Positions 63,686 through 64,000 of a stretch of DNA of 64,000 nucleotides are shown in pieces (position 1 is the stretch's first letter; every line of letters starts with the position of its first letter). The notes under the pieces are model-generated. The model saw only the letters and a program-made list of their open reading frames with translations, had not been told where the DNA came from and made no database searches. The translations under genes were made by a program, and so were the position numbers. This stretch comes from Holtermannia corniformis (lineage: Eukaryota > Basidiomycota > Tremellomycetes > Holtermanniales), in NCBI GenBank assembly GCA_001599935.1, contig BCIJ01000010.1, forward strand, positions 60,880 to 124,879, read 5' to 3'.

Positions 63686-64000
63686 ATGACAATCACCGAC
63701 TCTCCCACAGCTGGCCGTGCATGGGAACTGGTGGACGCGTTTCGCGGGGCCGACGTGGTGTTTGTGAGTTGCCTAGGTGGAGGACGGGACTGATGTCCAG
63801 GGTATGTCGGCGCTCTGAGAGCACCTGTCGAAAGAGCGTGAAGTGGCCGATGGATAGGCCCACGTCGACGCGGCGGTGAAAGCCAAAGCCAAAGTCGGGC
63901 TGTTCTGTTGGATTACGCCACTCAGCCAGCCATCAGGGCGGACGACGCGGCGGGCGACGCCGCATCTGGCGAACACTACATCCGGCGCGGATGTAGCCAA
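63686..64000 (+). CDS. Possible 5' end of a gene running out of the window
   Basis: The ATG at 63686 (MTITDSPTAGRAWELVDAFR) follows a TATAA box. The frame reaches a GTGAGT donor near 63763, and several acceptors downstream could continue it to the window edge. The opposite strand is also open across 63773-64000, so even the coding strand is uncertain. No family recognised. Confidence 0.3.

Overview
This window is eukaryotic and almost certainly comes from a basidiomycete fungus. Genes on both strands are split by many short introns, mostly about 35-60 bases, with GTGAGT or GTRNGT donors, CTGAC/CTAAC-like branch points and CAG/TAG acceptors. Conserved genes give typical fungal products: AP-3 delta, V-ATPase D, Fip1, Rad9, Cdt1, a BAR-SH3 protein, a GH18 chitinase and an alpha-glucoside-type sugar porter. 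The compact, moderately GC-rich layout would suit a Pucciniomycotina yeast-like fungus (Mixia-like is my guess), but the species cannot be proven from this sequence. All spliced models below were read by eye and have no transcript support.

Layout. 1-2.1 kb: a cut-off, coiled-coil membrane-anchored protein. 2.4-5.1 kb: a secreted chitinase. 5.9-9.5 kb: a tandem array of tiny CxxC proteins with a palindromic MITE-like element in the middle. 10.2-12.4 kb: a protein kinase. 12.5-15.1 kb: small genes, including two tandem helical paralogs and a frameshifted relative. 15.3-17.9 kb: a CBM21 PP1 regulatory subunit. 19.9-27.2 kb: FIP1 and AP-3 delta, divergent. 27.4-29.7 kb: four more small helical-protein genes, the last cut by a complete Ngaro-like tyrosine-recombinase retrotransposon (29.74-34.91 kb) with textbook split direct repeats. 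35.0-47.8 kb: V-ATPase D, CDT1, a hypothetical gene, a Gfo/Idh/MocA oxidoreductase and a BAR-SH3 protein. 48.4-52.4 kb: a second tandem array of tiny Cys-containing proteins. 52.8-55.7 kb: a RAD51 paralog followed by RAD9. 55.7-56.9 kb: three more tiny Cys proteins. 57.5-62.8 kb: a thioredoxin-reductase-like flavoprotein and an MFS sugar transporter. The right edge holds only weak candidates.

Two patterns stand out. First, three housekeeping genes (AP-3 delta, V-ATPase D, BAR-SH3) each carry one giant 5'-proximal intron of 1.6-2.0 kb with ordinary splice signals, while nearly all other introns are tens of bases. Second, about seventeen tiny genes of 50-130 codons lie in local tandem arrays between the housekeeping genes. 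They form several fast-diverging families, mostly without signal peptides, some with duplicated promoters, and at least three are broken by a frameshift or by the retrotransposon. These gene nurseries are the best candidates here for something undescribed.
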